Shown here: positions 55,650-64,000 of the stretch, piece after piece
Numbering within the stretch: the stretch's first letter is position 1
How the letters are laid out: every line of letters starts with the position of its first letter
Assembly (NCBI RefSeq): GCF_037911135.1
Contig: NZ_JBBLYU010000001.1
Span: 1,488,001-1,552,000, forward strand
From: Phaeobacter sp. A36a-5a
GTDB taxonomy: Bacteria; Pseudomonadota; Alphaproteobacteria; Rhodobacterales; Rhodobacteraceae
Direction: 5' to 3'
Length of the DNA stretch: 64,000 nt
The notes under the pieces: model-generated
Seen by the model: the letters and a program-made list of their open reading frames with translations, nothing else
Told to the model about the DNA's origin: nothing
Database searches by the model: none
Made by a program: the position numbers and the translations under genes

Positions 55650-55771
55650 TCATCCGGCAGGGTGCCCATTTCGCAGATAGCTGGCAAAGATGCGCAAACC
55701 GCCGGTCTACATTCTTTAAAAATCGCGACCGTTCGATATACTGCCCCCCTACTGGCGGCAGGACATCATCC

Positions 55772-57544
55772 ATGCAAAGGCCCATCCCAACAACGTTTCC
55801 AAAGATCTCGACGCGACTGACAGCTTTCGCCTTTGCCGATGTGGCAGACTACACACGGCATATGGAGATCAGCACAACTGAGACTGTCCGTCGCTGGTGC
55901 GAGCTGCGCGACACCGTGCTGCTGGATGAGCTGAAACGCTATGGCGGCGTGCGTCGGTCGGATGCCGGGGATGCGCTGCTGGTCGAATTCACCAGCGCCA
56001 CGGATGCCGTGCTCTGGGCGATGGCTGTTCAGGATCGGTTGCGCCAGCAGGTCGCCGAAGAGAACCCGATGGAAATCCGTATCGGTGTCAATATCGACGA
56101 TGTGATCGACGATGAAGGGACCGTGCAATCCGACGGTGTTGTCATCGCCTCGCGCATTCATCAGCTCGCCAATCCGGGCACCGTGGTGGTCACCAAAATG
56201 GTCCGCGATATCGTCCGCGGGAAGCTGTCGCTCAGGTTTCACGACCTCGGCGCGCCGCTGTTGAAGAATATTGACCGGCCCGTCCACGTCTATCAGGTCC
56301 TCAGCAGCAGCGGCGACAGTGTTCTGCTACATCCTCATGCTGACTGGAAAAACCGTCCGACGCTGGCGGTCCTGCCGTTTCAGGATCGCGGTGCGCAGGC
56401 CGAGGAACAGTATTTCGGCGATGGCATCACCGAGGAGATCATCTCCGGCGTCTCCCGCAGCCGCACCATGTTCGTCATGGCGCGCACCTCGACGCTGCAA
56501 TTCCGCAGTAGCAAGGAAAACCCTGCCAAGATCGGCCGCAATCTGGGCGTTGCCTATCTGCTGACCGGCTCCGTCGACCAGCATGGCGACCAGCTCCGCA
56601 TCTTTGTCGAATTGATGGATGTTCTGCGCAACCGGGCGATCTGGGCCCAGACCTATCGCGGTGACCTGCAGGATCTTTTTGCCTTTCAGGATGAAATCGC
56701 CTCCAGCATTCTGGCCATGCTGGAACCCAAGGTGCTGTCGACCGAGGCGGAGCATATCAGCGCACGCAGCACAGAGAGCCTGGACGCCTATAAATGTGTC
56801 CTGCGGGCGCTGGCGCGGCTCTATCAGCTGGATGACTACAGCTATGAAGAGGCCATCGCTCTGTTGAAGCGCGCCGTGTCTCTCGACCCTAATTACCCCC
56901 AGGCTCACGCCTATCTGGCCTGGTGCATGAATTTCTTTCTGGCAGAAGGGTATTCCCACAACCCGCGCGACGATATTCTGACCATGATCAACCATTCCCG
57001 CCGCGCGGTCGAGCTGGACCCCGATGACGCGCTGACCCTGTCGATCCGCGCCCATGTGCTCAGCCTGCATGAGAACAGCCCCGAGGATGCGCTGGAACTC
57101 TTCGAGGATGCGCTGGCCCATAACATGAACCTGCCGCTGGCCTGGGGGCTGAGTGCGACGACATATGCCTATCTTGGCGACGGCGCCGAGGCCCGTGAAC
57201 GGTTGCTCAATGTCTGGCGACTGGCACCCTATGATCCGTTGAGCTTCTTCTTCCTGACTGCTGCGGGCCTTGCTGAATTTGTCGATGGCAACTTGCCTGA
57301 AGCGATCCGGTTCCTGAAGAACGCCCGCCGCAACAAACCGCGGTTCATGGCCAGCCTCCGGCTGCTCGCCGCCGCCTTTGCGCTCAGCGGGCAAACCGAG
57401 AGCGCCCGCAAGGTGGGCCGGGAAATAATCGAACTGGATCCGGGATTTTCGGTATCGAAATTTGCGACCTGGTATCCGCTGAAATCAAAGGAAGCCCTGG
57501 GTCGTCTGACCGATGGTCTGACACGCGCAGGGCTGCCTGATTAG
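55772..57544 (+). CDS. Class III adenylate cyclase with TolB-like and TPR domains
   Basis: This 590-residue protein has a catalytic domain in residues 15-180 (metal Asp23 in FADVADYTR; GDALLVEF near 67), a TolB-like segment (LAVLPFQDRG near 195, to about 320) and tetratricopeptide repeats to the C-terminus. It should make cAMP (or cGMP) in the cytoplasm. No membrane helix is seen, so it is a soluble member of a family frequent in rhizobia and roseobacters. The signal it senses is unknown. Confidence 0.88.
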   Translation: MQRPIPTTFPKISTRLTAFAFADVADYTRHMEISTTETVRRWCELRDTVLLDELKRYGGVRRSDAGDALLVEFTSATDAVLWAMAVQDRLRQQVAEENPMEIRIGVNIDDVIDDEGTVQSDGVVIASRIHQLANPGTVVVTKMVRDIVRGKLSLRFHDLGAPLLKNIDRPVHVYQVLSSSGDSVLLHPHADWKNRPTLAVLPFQDRGAQAEEQYFGDGITEEIISGVSRSRTMFVMARTSTLQFRSSKENPAKIGRNLGVAYLLTGSVDQHGDQLRIFVELMDVLRNRAIWAQTYRGDLQDLFAFQDEIASSILAMLEPKVLSTEAEHISARSTESLDAYKCVLRALARLYQLDDYSYEEAIALLKRAVSLDPNYPQAHAYLAWCMNFFLAEGYSHNPRDDILTMINHSRRAVELDPDDALTLSIRAHVLSLHENSPEDALELFEDALAHNMNLPLAWGLSATTYAYLGDGAEARERLLNVWRLAPYDPLSFFFLTAAGLAEFVDGNLPEAIRFLKNARRNKPRFMASLRLLAAAFALSGQTESARKVGREIIELDPGFSVSKFATWYPLKSKEALGRLTDGLTRAGLPD

Positions 57545-57677
57545 GATTTGGAACAACAATGATCGGGGCAACCCGACAAGCAGGAAGGACATCAAGAGGC
57601 AGACCGGCAGAGCACCGACACGCGCAGTCACACAGTTTGTTTTTAACACGTATTCAACGGTTTAAGGGGGATTACTG

Positions 57678-59141
57678 ATGGCTGGACATGGCAACTCGCA
57701 AGCGTCGTCGAACGGGCTTGGTCTGGGACTTGGGCTCGGTCTTGGTTTGGGCAATGGTCTTGGGCTTGGCAACGGCCTCGGCTTGGGCAATGGTCTGGGG
57801 CTGGGTAACGGTCTGGGATTAGGGCTTGGTAACGGTCTGGGTTTGGGCGCAGGTCAAGGACTTGGCCTGGGTCTCGGCAATGGTCTGGGCCTCGGCAACG
57901 GTCTGGGGCTTGGCGCGGGTCTGGGATTAGGGATTGAGGATAACGGCTATCTTATGGGCAATGGCGCAGACGCCGGCATCGGCATTCTGCGCAGCTACTA
58001 CGCAACGCCCAAAGAGCTGGGACTTCTGCCCTGGACGCTGGATTTCAGCCCGGACAACAACGGTGGCGATCCCTTCCCGCTGTCGATGATCATCACACCC
58101 TATCAGATCCCAAAGGACAAAGGCACACCGGCGCAACCGCAATACCCTATCGCGCTGGAATGGATCACCGAGGACTGGGATCCTGCTCTGCGGTTCTGGG
58201 CGCTGCCATTTGACCCGAACCTCGGGGAATGGCTGCGGGCGGCGGACAGATCCGAACCCGGCACCATGGCAGCACTGGAATTCGCATCGCAATACCAGAA
58301 CTGGCATCCCGCCCATGTCGGCGACCGCTGGCTGGAACAAAACGATCTGCGCTGGCGCTATGTCCAAACCGGAACCCCAACGCAATCTCAGGACGCCGCC
58401 AAGGAGGCCTTTGAGATCATCGTCGCCGAGCTGGAAGTGCTCAAGATGTATATGGAGGATGATCGTCAGCAATATATGGTCGAATGCGACATTCAGGCCG
58501 ATGGCCTGCCGTCCTATCTGATCCATTTTTTGGGGGCCAACAGCTTTGATCACCCCTTCACGCTGAAGCTTATTGATCTGGGACTGGCGGTCGGCAATGT
58601 CGCCTATATGAGCTACAAAGCCCATTACAAGCGGGTCCGTCCCTCAATTCTGCGTCCCGGCCTAACCGTGCCATTTGGTCCGCCTGCCCATCCTGCCTTT
58701 CCTAGCGGCCACGCCTTTCTCGCCCATTTCCTGTCGCTGCTACTGCTGGAGATTCCGGGCATCGCACAGCGATTTGGCGTGGTGAGGGGCTATGACTCCG
58801 ATGGCATCGGAACCAACATCCAGATCCCGGCAGGCACTCTGCTGCGCAAGCCGACCTATGACGATCTGCTTGGCACCAACGTTGTCGCCTCGCCGCTGCT
58901 GACCGTGGCCAACCGGATCGCGGTGAACCGCGAGCGGATCGGCGTGCACTACCCGTCGGATTCAACCGCGGGCCGCCATATCGCGGCGGGGATCTGGTAT
59001 TGCATGATGGACCGCGCGCCGGTTGATCCGAACGCCGGGCCAGTCCCCTGGGCACATCTCAATGTTCCGACGCTGCACCGTATCCTTGACAAGGCCAAGA
59101 CAGAATGGCCGACACCGTGGATTTCGAGCGAAATCGCCTGA
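57678..59141 (+). CDS. Vanadium-haloperoxidase/PAP2-type protein with Gly-Leu repeat N-terminus
   Basis: This 487-residue protein has the full vanadate/phosphate-binding pattern: K314-x6-R321-P322, P-S343-G344-H345, and R418-x5-H424-x3-D428 (N-R where S-R is usual). This fits the vanadium-dependent haloperoxidase branch of the PAP2 superfamily. Residues 13-86 are an almost pure Gly-Leu tract built of GLGLGN-type units, encoded by 57714-57935. No signal peptide is clear. Substrate choice (halide oxidation or phosphate ester) cannot be told. The next gene runs toward it, with stops 26 bases apart. Confidence 0.85.
   Translation: MAGHGNSQASSNGLGLGLGLGLGLGNGLGLGNGLGLGNGLGLGNGLGLGLGNGLGLGAGQGLGLGLGNGLGLGNGLGLGAGLGLGIEDNGYLMGNGADAGIGILRSYYATPKELGLLPWTLDFSPDNNGGDPFPLSMIITPYQIPKDKGTPAQPQYPIALEWITEDWDPALRFWALPFDPNLGEWLRAADRSEPGTMAALEFASQYQNWHPAHVGDRWLEQNDLRWRYVQTGTPTQSQDAAKEAFEIIVAELEVLKMYMEDDRQQYMVECDIQADGLPSYLIHFLGANSFDHPFTLKLIDLGLAVGNVAYMSYKAHYKRVRPSILRPGLTVPFGPPAHPAFPSGHAFLAHFLSLLLLEIPGIAQRFGVVRGYDSDGIGTNIQIPAGTLLRKPTYDDLLGTNVVASPLLTVANRIAVNRERIGVHYPSDSTAGRHIAAGIWYCMMDRAPVDPNAGPVPWAHLNVPTLHRILDKAKTEWPTPWISSEIA
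57714..57935 (+). repeat. Gly-Leu-(Asn) coding repeat, GLGLGN units
   Basis: About 222 bases encode residues 13-86 as an array of GL dipeptides broken by N, A or Q every 6, 8 or 14 residues. Codons differ between units, so the array is conserved as protein, not recent DNA slippage. It may form a beta-roll-like or glycine-loop surface. Confidence 0.8.
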
Positions 59142-59167
59142 GCTCCGGGACCTCTTGGCTCCCGACT

Positions 59168-62113
59168 CTAGCCGATCATGTGCAGGCCCAGATTGTTGTC
59201 ACAGGCGACCAGATCGACAAGGGCCTGCACCGTCTGTGGCGGGGTTTCGCCTGCGCCGATCTGCGGCGCCAGTCCCGCTGCGGGGTCGGTGTTGGCGCGG
59301 TCATTCACATGGGTCAGCTCATAAAAAAACACCAGCTGCAGCCCTGCGGGTGCTGCATTGCGCGTATCTTTACAGAGCTGCGTGATCTGCTGCACGTCAT
59401 TCTGCGTCAGATCCGATGCTGCCTGCTGATCCGGGCCGATGTCACAAGGCCCCAGCGCAAGCGGATGCGGACTCCAGAGGATGCTTCGGTCCATAATCTG
59501 CGAGATCGGTTTATCGTTCAGGACCCAGCCGCCCCAGACGCGCAGCCCCGCACCCTGCGCCGCGACCGTTCCCCGGTTACCGAGCTTCGGCACCAGTCCC
59601 GGCATCACCCAATCAGCATCCTGCGCCCAGTGCAGAGAGACCGGCAGATAGCTGCCGCGCCCCACTGTCACCGGGCCATCACCAGTTGGAAAAACATCGG
59701 CGCGGCGATCGCGGATGTAGATATCCACCACCGGGGCCGCTCCCGCCTTGCTGCTGATCTTCTCCGGGTTCGCCGGAAACATGCCCATGGTTTCAAAGGC
59801 CCATCGTGTCACCTTGTGCGAGGTTGCCGGCTGCCACTCCGCCCCGCCTCTGGGCAGCGGAACCAACGCCGGGGCACCCCAGCCTGCGGCTTCCATCCCA
59901 ACCTCCAGCATTTCAGCGCGCGACGGCGATTGCGCCAGACCTGCCATTGCCTGCAGCAGCAGATACAGCGTCATATCGGAGGCGCGGGTGCGTTGCCCCC
60001 AATCGGCGTCGCTCCCTGCCAGCGTATCGCCGCCAAGCGCGCGGTAAAGCAGGAAACATGACGACGACAGGATCTGCTCCGTCAGATAGGCCTTATGCTC
60101 GGTGCCGGACTTGGGCGGATCCTCAACAACCGAGCGGTTCAGCAGACCGTACCAGCCCCAGCCCATGGCCGGGGTGCGATCATGCCGCCGTGGCGCAAAG
60201 ACAAACGGGAAGGTCCAGCCCCGCATCCGTGCATCGCCCGGATAGGCCGGGCTGGACAGATCCGACAACGGGTCAAAGAAAACCGCCGCCATGGAATCGC
60301 CGGCGCTATGGGCAAAATCGAACTCAAGTTGCCCGATCCGCGCCGCCAGCAGGTAATGACCGAATTCATGCAGCATCCAGCGCCCGCTGCTGGCGATGCC
60401 CAGCGGCTCCAGCTGGCTATCTGGCGTCCCCGGCTTGACCCTGGCCCAGCGGTTGAGATTGGCCAGCGCCAGATGCATGTCGATGCTCGGCTTGCTCTGC
60501 TGGGCGGCATCCGGCGCCACGTCGTAACGCACCTGCGCGTTGATTGTCCGACCGCTTCTGCCGGGTCCGGGCACGATGCCCGAGCGGTAATGCACGGCCA
60601 GCGGTCCGTCCGCCGTCGCTACATAGGCATCCGGTGCCAAACCCAGCCCGCTCATGCTGTCAAAGAACACCGTGCTATGCCAATAGGCGCTGATTGCGGT
60701 GGACAGGTTGCGGCGTGGCGGCACATCTGACACATCCATCGGCGGCAGCGGCTTGGGCAGATCGCCGTGACCATCACCCGGCACAAAACGCGGGCAATTG
60801 CGCACCACATAGGCCGGTCGCTGCATCTTCATCCCCAGATCCAGCTTAATCGCGCGATTTTCGCGGAACAGGTCAAGGATCTTGTCCGGCCGCGTGGGGC
60901 GGCGCCAGGACAAGGGCGGCGCCGGGTGCCCGCGCCAATCCGGTGGCGGCACCGGGAACACCCGCACAAATGGCTCCAGCTCCGGCACCCGGGGGCCACT
61001 ACCTGCCACTGCATGGCTCACCAGCGGCACCCGCGTCACCGACACGACTTCGACGCTGTTCTGAGCGAGGTCCTGTAACCGCAGACGCACCGTCAGCCGA
61101 TAGCTGAGCGGCGCGCCGCGCGTTGTCTTCTGCCCGCGCGCCAGCAGGACCAGCGTCATCTCCCAGGCCCCCGCAGCGACATTGTCCTGTTCCGCCGAAA
61201 ACTGGATATCCTGCAACAACAGCGACCGCGCCTCCACCCCGGCCTGTTTGGCGATAGTTTCCTCAAGCATCGACATCATCCGCGGCGCTGATACGACCGG
61301 GGGCGCCGCGCCGCCCGTGTCGCTGTCCGCAGCATCATCGGTGGTCGATGCCGTCGGCAAATCGCCGGTCTCCGTGGCGGCCTGCGGTTCGGCCGTTGCA
61401 GGATCATCTGCCGCCTGAAACCCGATCGGAACGCTTGACAATGACTGCGCCAACCGGCTCAGAATGGACTGTTTTTCGTCAGCACTGCTGTTGGCCAGGA
61501 TCGCCGACAGCGCGCGATTTGCACCGCCTGGGAATTCAGCTGTCAGACCGCGGATGATCAGATCAAAGCCGTGTGTTGTCTGGCGCACCTCAACCGGCAC
61601 CCGAAATCCTGCTGAGGGAAACCGCATCAGGAACGACGAGAGCAATGGGTTCTCGATCCCCTCGGTCGCGACCAGGATCACGGTGCCCGGCATCGCGCCC
61701 TTCGGATTGCGTGACATGTTCCAACTGGCAATGTGCCCTTTCAACCGGGTCGACGGCCCATCAATTTCCGGCCAGATATCGCACCAGCGAAGCATGCTTC
61801 CAGCGGAGGCGACACCTGCAATCAGGTCCAGCATCGGGTCCGCCGCGCCCAGAGGCGGAGTTGTCGCGTTCACATAGGCTCTCAGGTGTTTCAGATAGTC
61901 GGCCGCCGCGCCGGTCAGCGCAGCCAGATTGATCGGCCCGTCAGCCGCCCCGACGGTGGCCTCTGCGACATAAGGGGCCGTCGGATGTGAAATCAGCCGC
62001 GACGGGCGGCGCGAACCCGGATACTGGCGCTCGTACCGCAGCCAGGCCTTCACCGTGCTGCTGGCAAGATTTGCCGACGGCGGCCAACGTCCCGGAAATG
62101 TCACTTTCGCCAT
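59168..62113 (-). CDS. Large unrecognised protein with HExxH zinc-peptidase motif
   Basis: This 981-residue protein starts at MAKVTFPGRWPPSANLASS. I do not recognise the family. HEFGH at residues 582-586 is a zinc-metallopeptidase motif; H602 and D606 in AHSAGDSMAA lie about where M36/M4-type enzymes have their E-x-x-x-D third-ligand segment. The centre has an Ala/Asp/Thr-rich linker (about 240-275). There is no signal peptide or membrane helix, so it may leave the cell by another route or act inside. It is convergent with the haloperoxidase-like gene. Confidence 0.65.
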   Translation of the reverse strand: MAKVTFPGRWPPSANLASSTVKAWLRYERQYPGSRRPSRLISHPTAPYVAEATVGAADGPINLAALTGAAADYLKHLRAYVNATTPPLGAADPMLDLIAGVASAGSMLRWCDIWPEIDGPSTRLKGHIASWNMSRNPKGAMPGTVILVATEGIENPLLSSFLMRFPSAGFRVPVEVRQTTHGFDLIIRGLTAEFPGGANRALSAILANSSADEKQSILSRLAQSLSSVPIGFQAADDPATAEPQAATETGDLPTASTTDDAADSDTGGAAPPVVSAPRMMSMLEETIAKQAGVEARSLLLQDIQFSAEQDNVAAGAWEMTLVLLARGQKTTRGAPLSYRLTVRLRLQDLAQNSVEVVSVTRVPLVSHAVAGSGPRVPELEPFVRVFPVPPPDWRGHPAPPLSWRRPTRPDKILDLFRENRAIKLDLGMKMQRPAYVVRNCPRFVPGDGHGDLPKPLPPMDVSDVPPRRNLSTAISAYWHSTVFFDSMSGLGLAPDAYVATADGPLAVHYRSGIVPGPGRSGRTINAQVRYDVAPDAAQQSKPSIDMHLALANLNRWARVKPGTPDSQLEPLGIASSGRWMLHEFGHYLLAARIGQLEFDFAHSAGDSMAAVFFDPLSDLSSPAYPGDARMRGWTFPFVFAPRRHDRTPAMGWGWYGLLNRSVVEDPPKSGTEHKAYLTEQILSSSCFLLYRALGGDTLAGSDADWGQRTRASDMTLYLLLQAMAGLAQSPSRAEMLEVGMEAAGWGAPALVPLPRGGAEWQPATSHKVTRWAFETMGMFPANPEKISSKAGAAPVVDIYIRDRRADVFPTGDGPVTVGRGSYLPVSLHWAQDADWVMPGLVPKLGNRGTVAAQGAGLRVWGGWVLNDKPISQIMDRSILWSPHPLALGPCDIGPDQQAASDLTQNDVQQITQLCKDTRNAAPAGLQLVFFYELTHVNDRANTDPAAGLAPQIGAGETPPQTVQALVDLVACDNNLGLHMIG

Positions 62114-62570
62114 GTCGTCCCCCTTCGAGCATACGCCCTCGGCGATGCTCTGTCTGTGTCAAAATTATCGCTCGACACCCTCGGGGATGGCCCATTTGCG
62201 GGGGAACACCGCCGCACTCAGTCGCGCGGTCCCGCCTCTTCGGCTCTGGTATTTTCGATCTCGTCTCTCCTGCCGAGATTGGCTTGTCCAGCCGCGTCTC
62301 CCGACACCCGCAGCGCCGGTCGCTTTGCAAGATCGAAAGATCCCCATCCGGTAAGCCTACCACAGTTTCGATGCGGAAAGTAGCCGCGCGGCAGCACGCC
62401 CCGTATCGCCGGACGACGGAATATTGCTGGACATCACGCGGCGGAGACCGCCAATCGCCCCAGCCCTGCCGCGGCCCAAAACCCTGCGCGATCGAGCTGT
62501 CAAAAAAATGCAGCCGAGGGCATTTTTTCTCTGGACGCGCCAGAATGCACGCCATATATCAGCCCCACAT
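62114..62570. other. Intergenic stretch between the HExxH gene and tRNA-Asn
   Basis: It holds the promoter region of the 59168 gene and of tRNA-Asn. I see no gene in it. Short open frames here are not supported by codon use or ribosome sites. Confidence 0.5.
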
Positions 62571-62645
62571 TCCGGCGTAGCTCAGCGGTAGAGCAGTTGA
62601 CTGTTAATCAATTGGTCGTAGGTTCGATCCCTACCGCCGGAGCCA
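62571..62645 (+). tRNA. tRNA-Asn (anticodon GTT)
   Basis: A 75-nt cloverleaf has acceptor TCCGGCG paired with CGCCGGA, discriminator G and encoded CCA. The anticodon loop CTGTTAA gives GTT, and the T-arm reads GGTTCGATCC. A strong hairpin follows. Confidence 0.97.
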
Positions 62646-62653
62646 AAGTTTCC

Positions 62654-62687
62654 AAGGGCTTAGCGTTCATTCGCTAAGCCCTTATTT
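62654..62687 (+). terminator. Terminator of tRNA-Asn
   Basis: AAGGGCTTAGCG (62654-62665) pairs perfectly with CGCTAAGCCCTT (62672-62683) over a six-base loop, followed by ATTT. Confidence 0.9.
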
Positions 62688-62871
62688 GGTTGATGTCGGG
62701 ATTTTTTACGGTGTCATCGCGTCGATATTTCGCGATAATGTCGGCCGCCCTGCGACGCCCGGCGCAGGTACAGTCCGGGCCGAGCGGGGCTCACCAATGT
62801 CCGGGCCAAGGCGCTGCACTAGCGGCAGATGGATGGGTGATCGGACCGGTTTTTTCAGGTGCGCGCCGTAC

Positions 62872-64000
62872 TCAGGACATCAGCGGTTTCGACAATTGTT
62901 TCAGCCCTGACACATGGCCCAACTGCAAGGCGCCCATGGGCAACAGACAGGCCTGAAGCGCGTGGTAGATATCCGGCTTGCCGGTAAAAATCGTCTGCGT
63001 CACCTGCCCCGCCTGGTCAATCTCGGGATACCAGCCACCGCGCTCTTCATCAATGAAATGGGCCTGTGCAAAGCTCCAGAGGCGGCGATACCACAGCTCG
63101 TCCTCGGCCCGGGCGTCCAGCCTGATCAAAGCGGCAACCGCGCCGATGGCCTCGGTTACCGGCCACCAGAAGCGGTTGGTCATCGCAACCTTACCCTCAA
63201 AGTCAAGCGTATAGGCAAACCCGCCATCCGGCAGCCAGGCGTCCGCCAGGGCCCGCTCGATCAGCTTCCGGGCGCGGCACGGAACGCCTGGATCCTGCCG
63301 TCCGGCCAGATCCCAGTGCTGCAACAGCAGCCGCCCCATCTCAAAGGAATGGCCCGGCGTGGTGCCCGCAGGCCGAAACATCGGATCACCGGCATAGGCG
63401 CGATCAATCTGCCACTCCTCGGTATAATGCTCTGGCAGTCTCCAGCCGTCCTGCCCGGCGATATCACCGACAAAAAAAGCCAGAATATGCCCCGCTCGCT
63501 CCAGGAACATCGACTCGCCGGTGGCTTCGTAGGCTGTCAGCAGCGCCTCGACCCCGTGCATATTGGCGTTCATGCCGCGATAGGATGAAAACGGCGTCCA
63601 GTCCCGGTTCCATTCATCAGCAAAGCGCTGCGCCTGCGGTTCCCAGAATCTGTGGTCCAGCACCTCGGCGACATCCGACAGCAACGCATCCGCACCTGGA
63701 TGCCCGGCCAGCTTGGCAGTTGAGGCCGCCAGCAGCACGAAGACATGCCCATAGGCCAGTTTGCGATCATCAGCGACCTTGTCGCCCTTCATCGCCCAAA
63801 GATACCCACCATGGACGCGATCGCGATGATGACCGTTGAGATAGGCGATGCCATGGTCAATGATCCGGTCAGCACCGGCATAGCCGCAGATATGCGCCAG
63901 CCCGTAGGAATGCACCATACGCGTGGTTGTGTGCAGCTCCTGTGTGTTGTCAGGCAATGGCTGACCGGCGGCATCAAGGATATGGAAGCCCGGTCCCTTG
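62872..64000 (-). CDS. AGE-family epimerase/isomerase (partial, N-terminus outside window)
   Basis: The minus-strand frame is open through the right edge (FHILDAAGQPL precedes LPDNTQELHTTTRMVHSY). The 376 residues present fit the N-acylglucosamine 2-epimerase/YihS-type (alpha/alpha)6 barrel, with catalytic-type His residues in HTTTRMVHSYGLAH and TPGHSFEMGRLLLQH. Members epimerise or isomerise free sugars such as mannose, sulfoquinovose or N-acylglucosamine. The substrate is unknown. A TTG near 63957 is not the true start, because the family sequence continues upstream. Confidence 0.88.
   Translation of the reverse strand, partial: KGPGFHILDAAGQPLPDNTQELHTTTRMVHSYGLAHICGYAGADRIIDHGIAYLNGHHRDRVHGGYLWAMKGDKVADDRKLAYGHVFVLLAASTAKLAGHPGADALLSDVAEVLDHRFWEPQAQRFADEWNRDWTPFSSYRGMNANMHGVEALLTAYEATGESMFLERAGHILAFFVGDIAGQDGWRLPEHYTEEWQIDRAYAGDPMFRPAGTTPGHSFEMGRLLLQHWDLAGRQDPGVPCRARKLIERALADAWLPDGGFAYTLDFEGKVAMTNRFWWPVTEAIGAVAALIRLDARAEDELWYRRLWSFAQAHFIDEERGGWYPEIDQAGQVTQTIFTGKPDIYHALQACLLPMGALQLGHVSGLKQLSKPLMS

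Noticed and set aside
57714-57935. Repeat array read as a possible CRISPR
   Set aside because: Units are too short, irregular and in frame. They encode Gly-Leu repeats with no unique spacers.

Overview
The window looks like a Roseobacter-group alphaproteobacterium (Rhodobacteraceae, Phaeobacter/Ruegeria-like). The inference rests on GC-rich chromosomal genes of families common there: an MttB-like methyltransferase, a methionine gamma-lyase cluster, arginase plus ornithine cyclodeaminase, a branched-chain-type ABC transporter, citramalate synthase and a class III cyclase fused to TPRs. No rRNA or species marker is present.

Region 1 (1 to about 22,430) is a mobile defence island. Its right border is a tyrosine integrase with an AlpA/Xis-like partner, next to the 3' end of a tRNA-Leu(CAA) gene, which is the likely attachment site. 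The left edge holds a leftward operon: a small unknown protein, an excisionase-like HTH protein, and a large XRE-headed recombinase-like protein that runs off the window. Upstream of it lie five direct repeats with an exact 21-bp period. The core is a complete, translationally coupled type I BREX operon (brxR-brxA-brxB-brxC-pglX-pglZ-brxL), in which BrxL ends in an apparent MIT_C/phospholipase-D-like domain. It is followed by an unrecognised gene with one C-terminal membrane segment and then a two-gene Kiwa system (kwaA-kwaB). Degraded IS1182-like and IS3-like transposase remnants separate Kiwa from the integrase.

Region 2 (22.4-36 kb) is chromosome: tRNA-Leu, a YqaA-type membrane protein, DsbB, an Lrp regulator divergent from arginase and ornithine cyclodeaminase (arginine to proline), an HNH nuclease, RluE, an esterase with AlkA, an MFS transporter, a phytoene-synthase-like protein with citramalate synthase, and CysS. 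Between the HNH gene and rluE, a good sigma-70-like promoter and a strong terminator frame a probable unannotated minus-strand transcript of about 300 nt.

Region 3 (35.5-51 kb) holds two small outer-membrane barrels, an MttB-superfamily methyltransferase behind a candidate operator, a family 2 glycosyltransferase, a complete livJHMGF-type transporter, a CheB-CheR-PAS hybrid preceded by a short overlapping upstream ORF, and a YafY-type WYL regulator divergent from a DUF1579-like gene across a perfect palindrome.

Region 4 (51-64 kb) begins with an mdeR-mdeA-mdeB methionine-degradation cluster (methanethiol, ammonia and 2-oxobutyrate, then a 2-oxoacid dehydrogenase E1). Next are a cyclase-TolB-TPR protein, a vanadium-haloperoxidase/PAP2 protein with a long Gly-Leu repeat at its N-terminus, a convergent 981-residue protein with a zinc-peptidase HEFGH motif, tRNA-Asn(GTT), and an AGE-family epimerase cut by the right edge.
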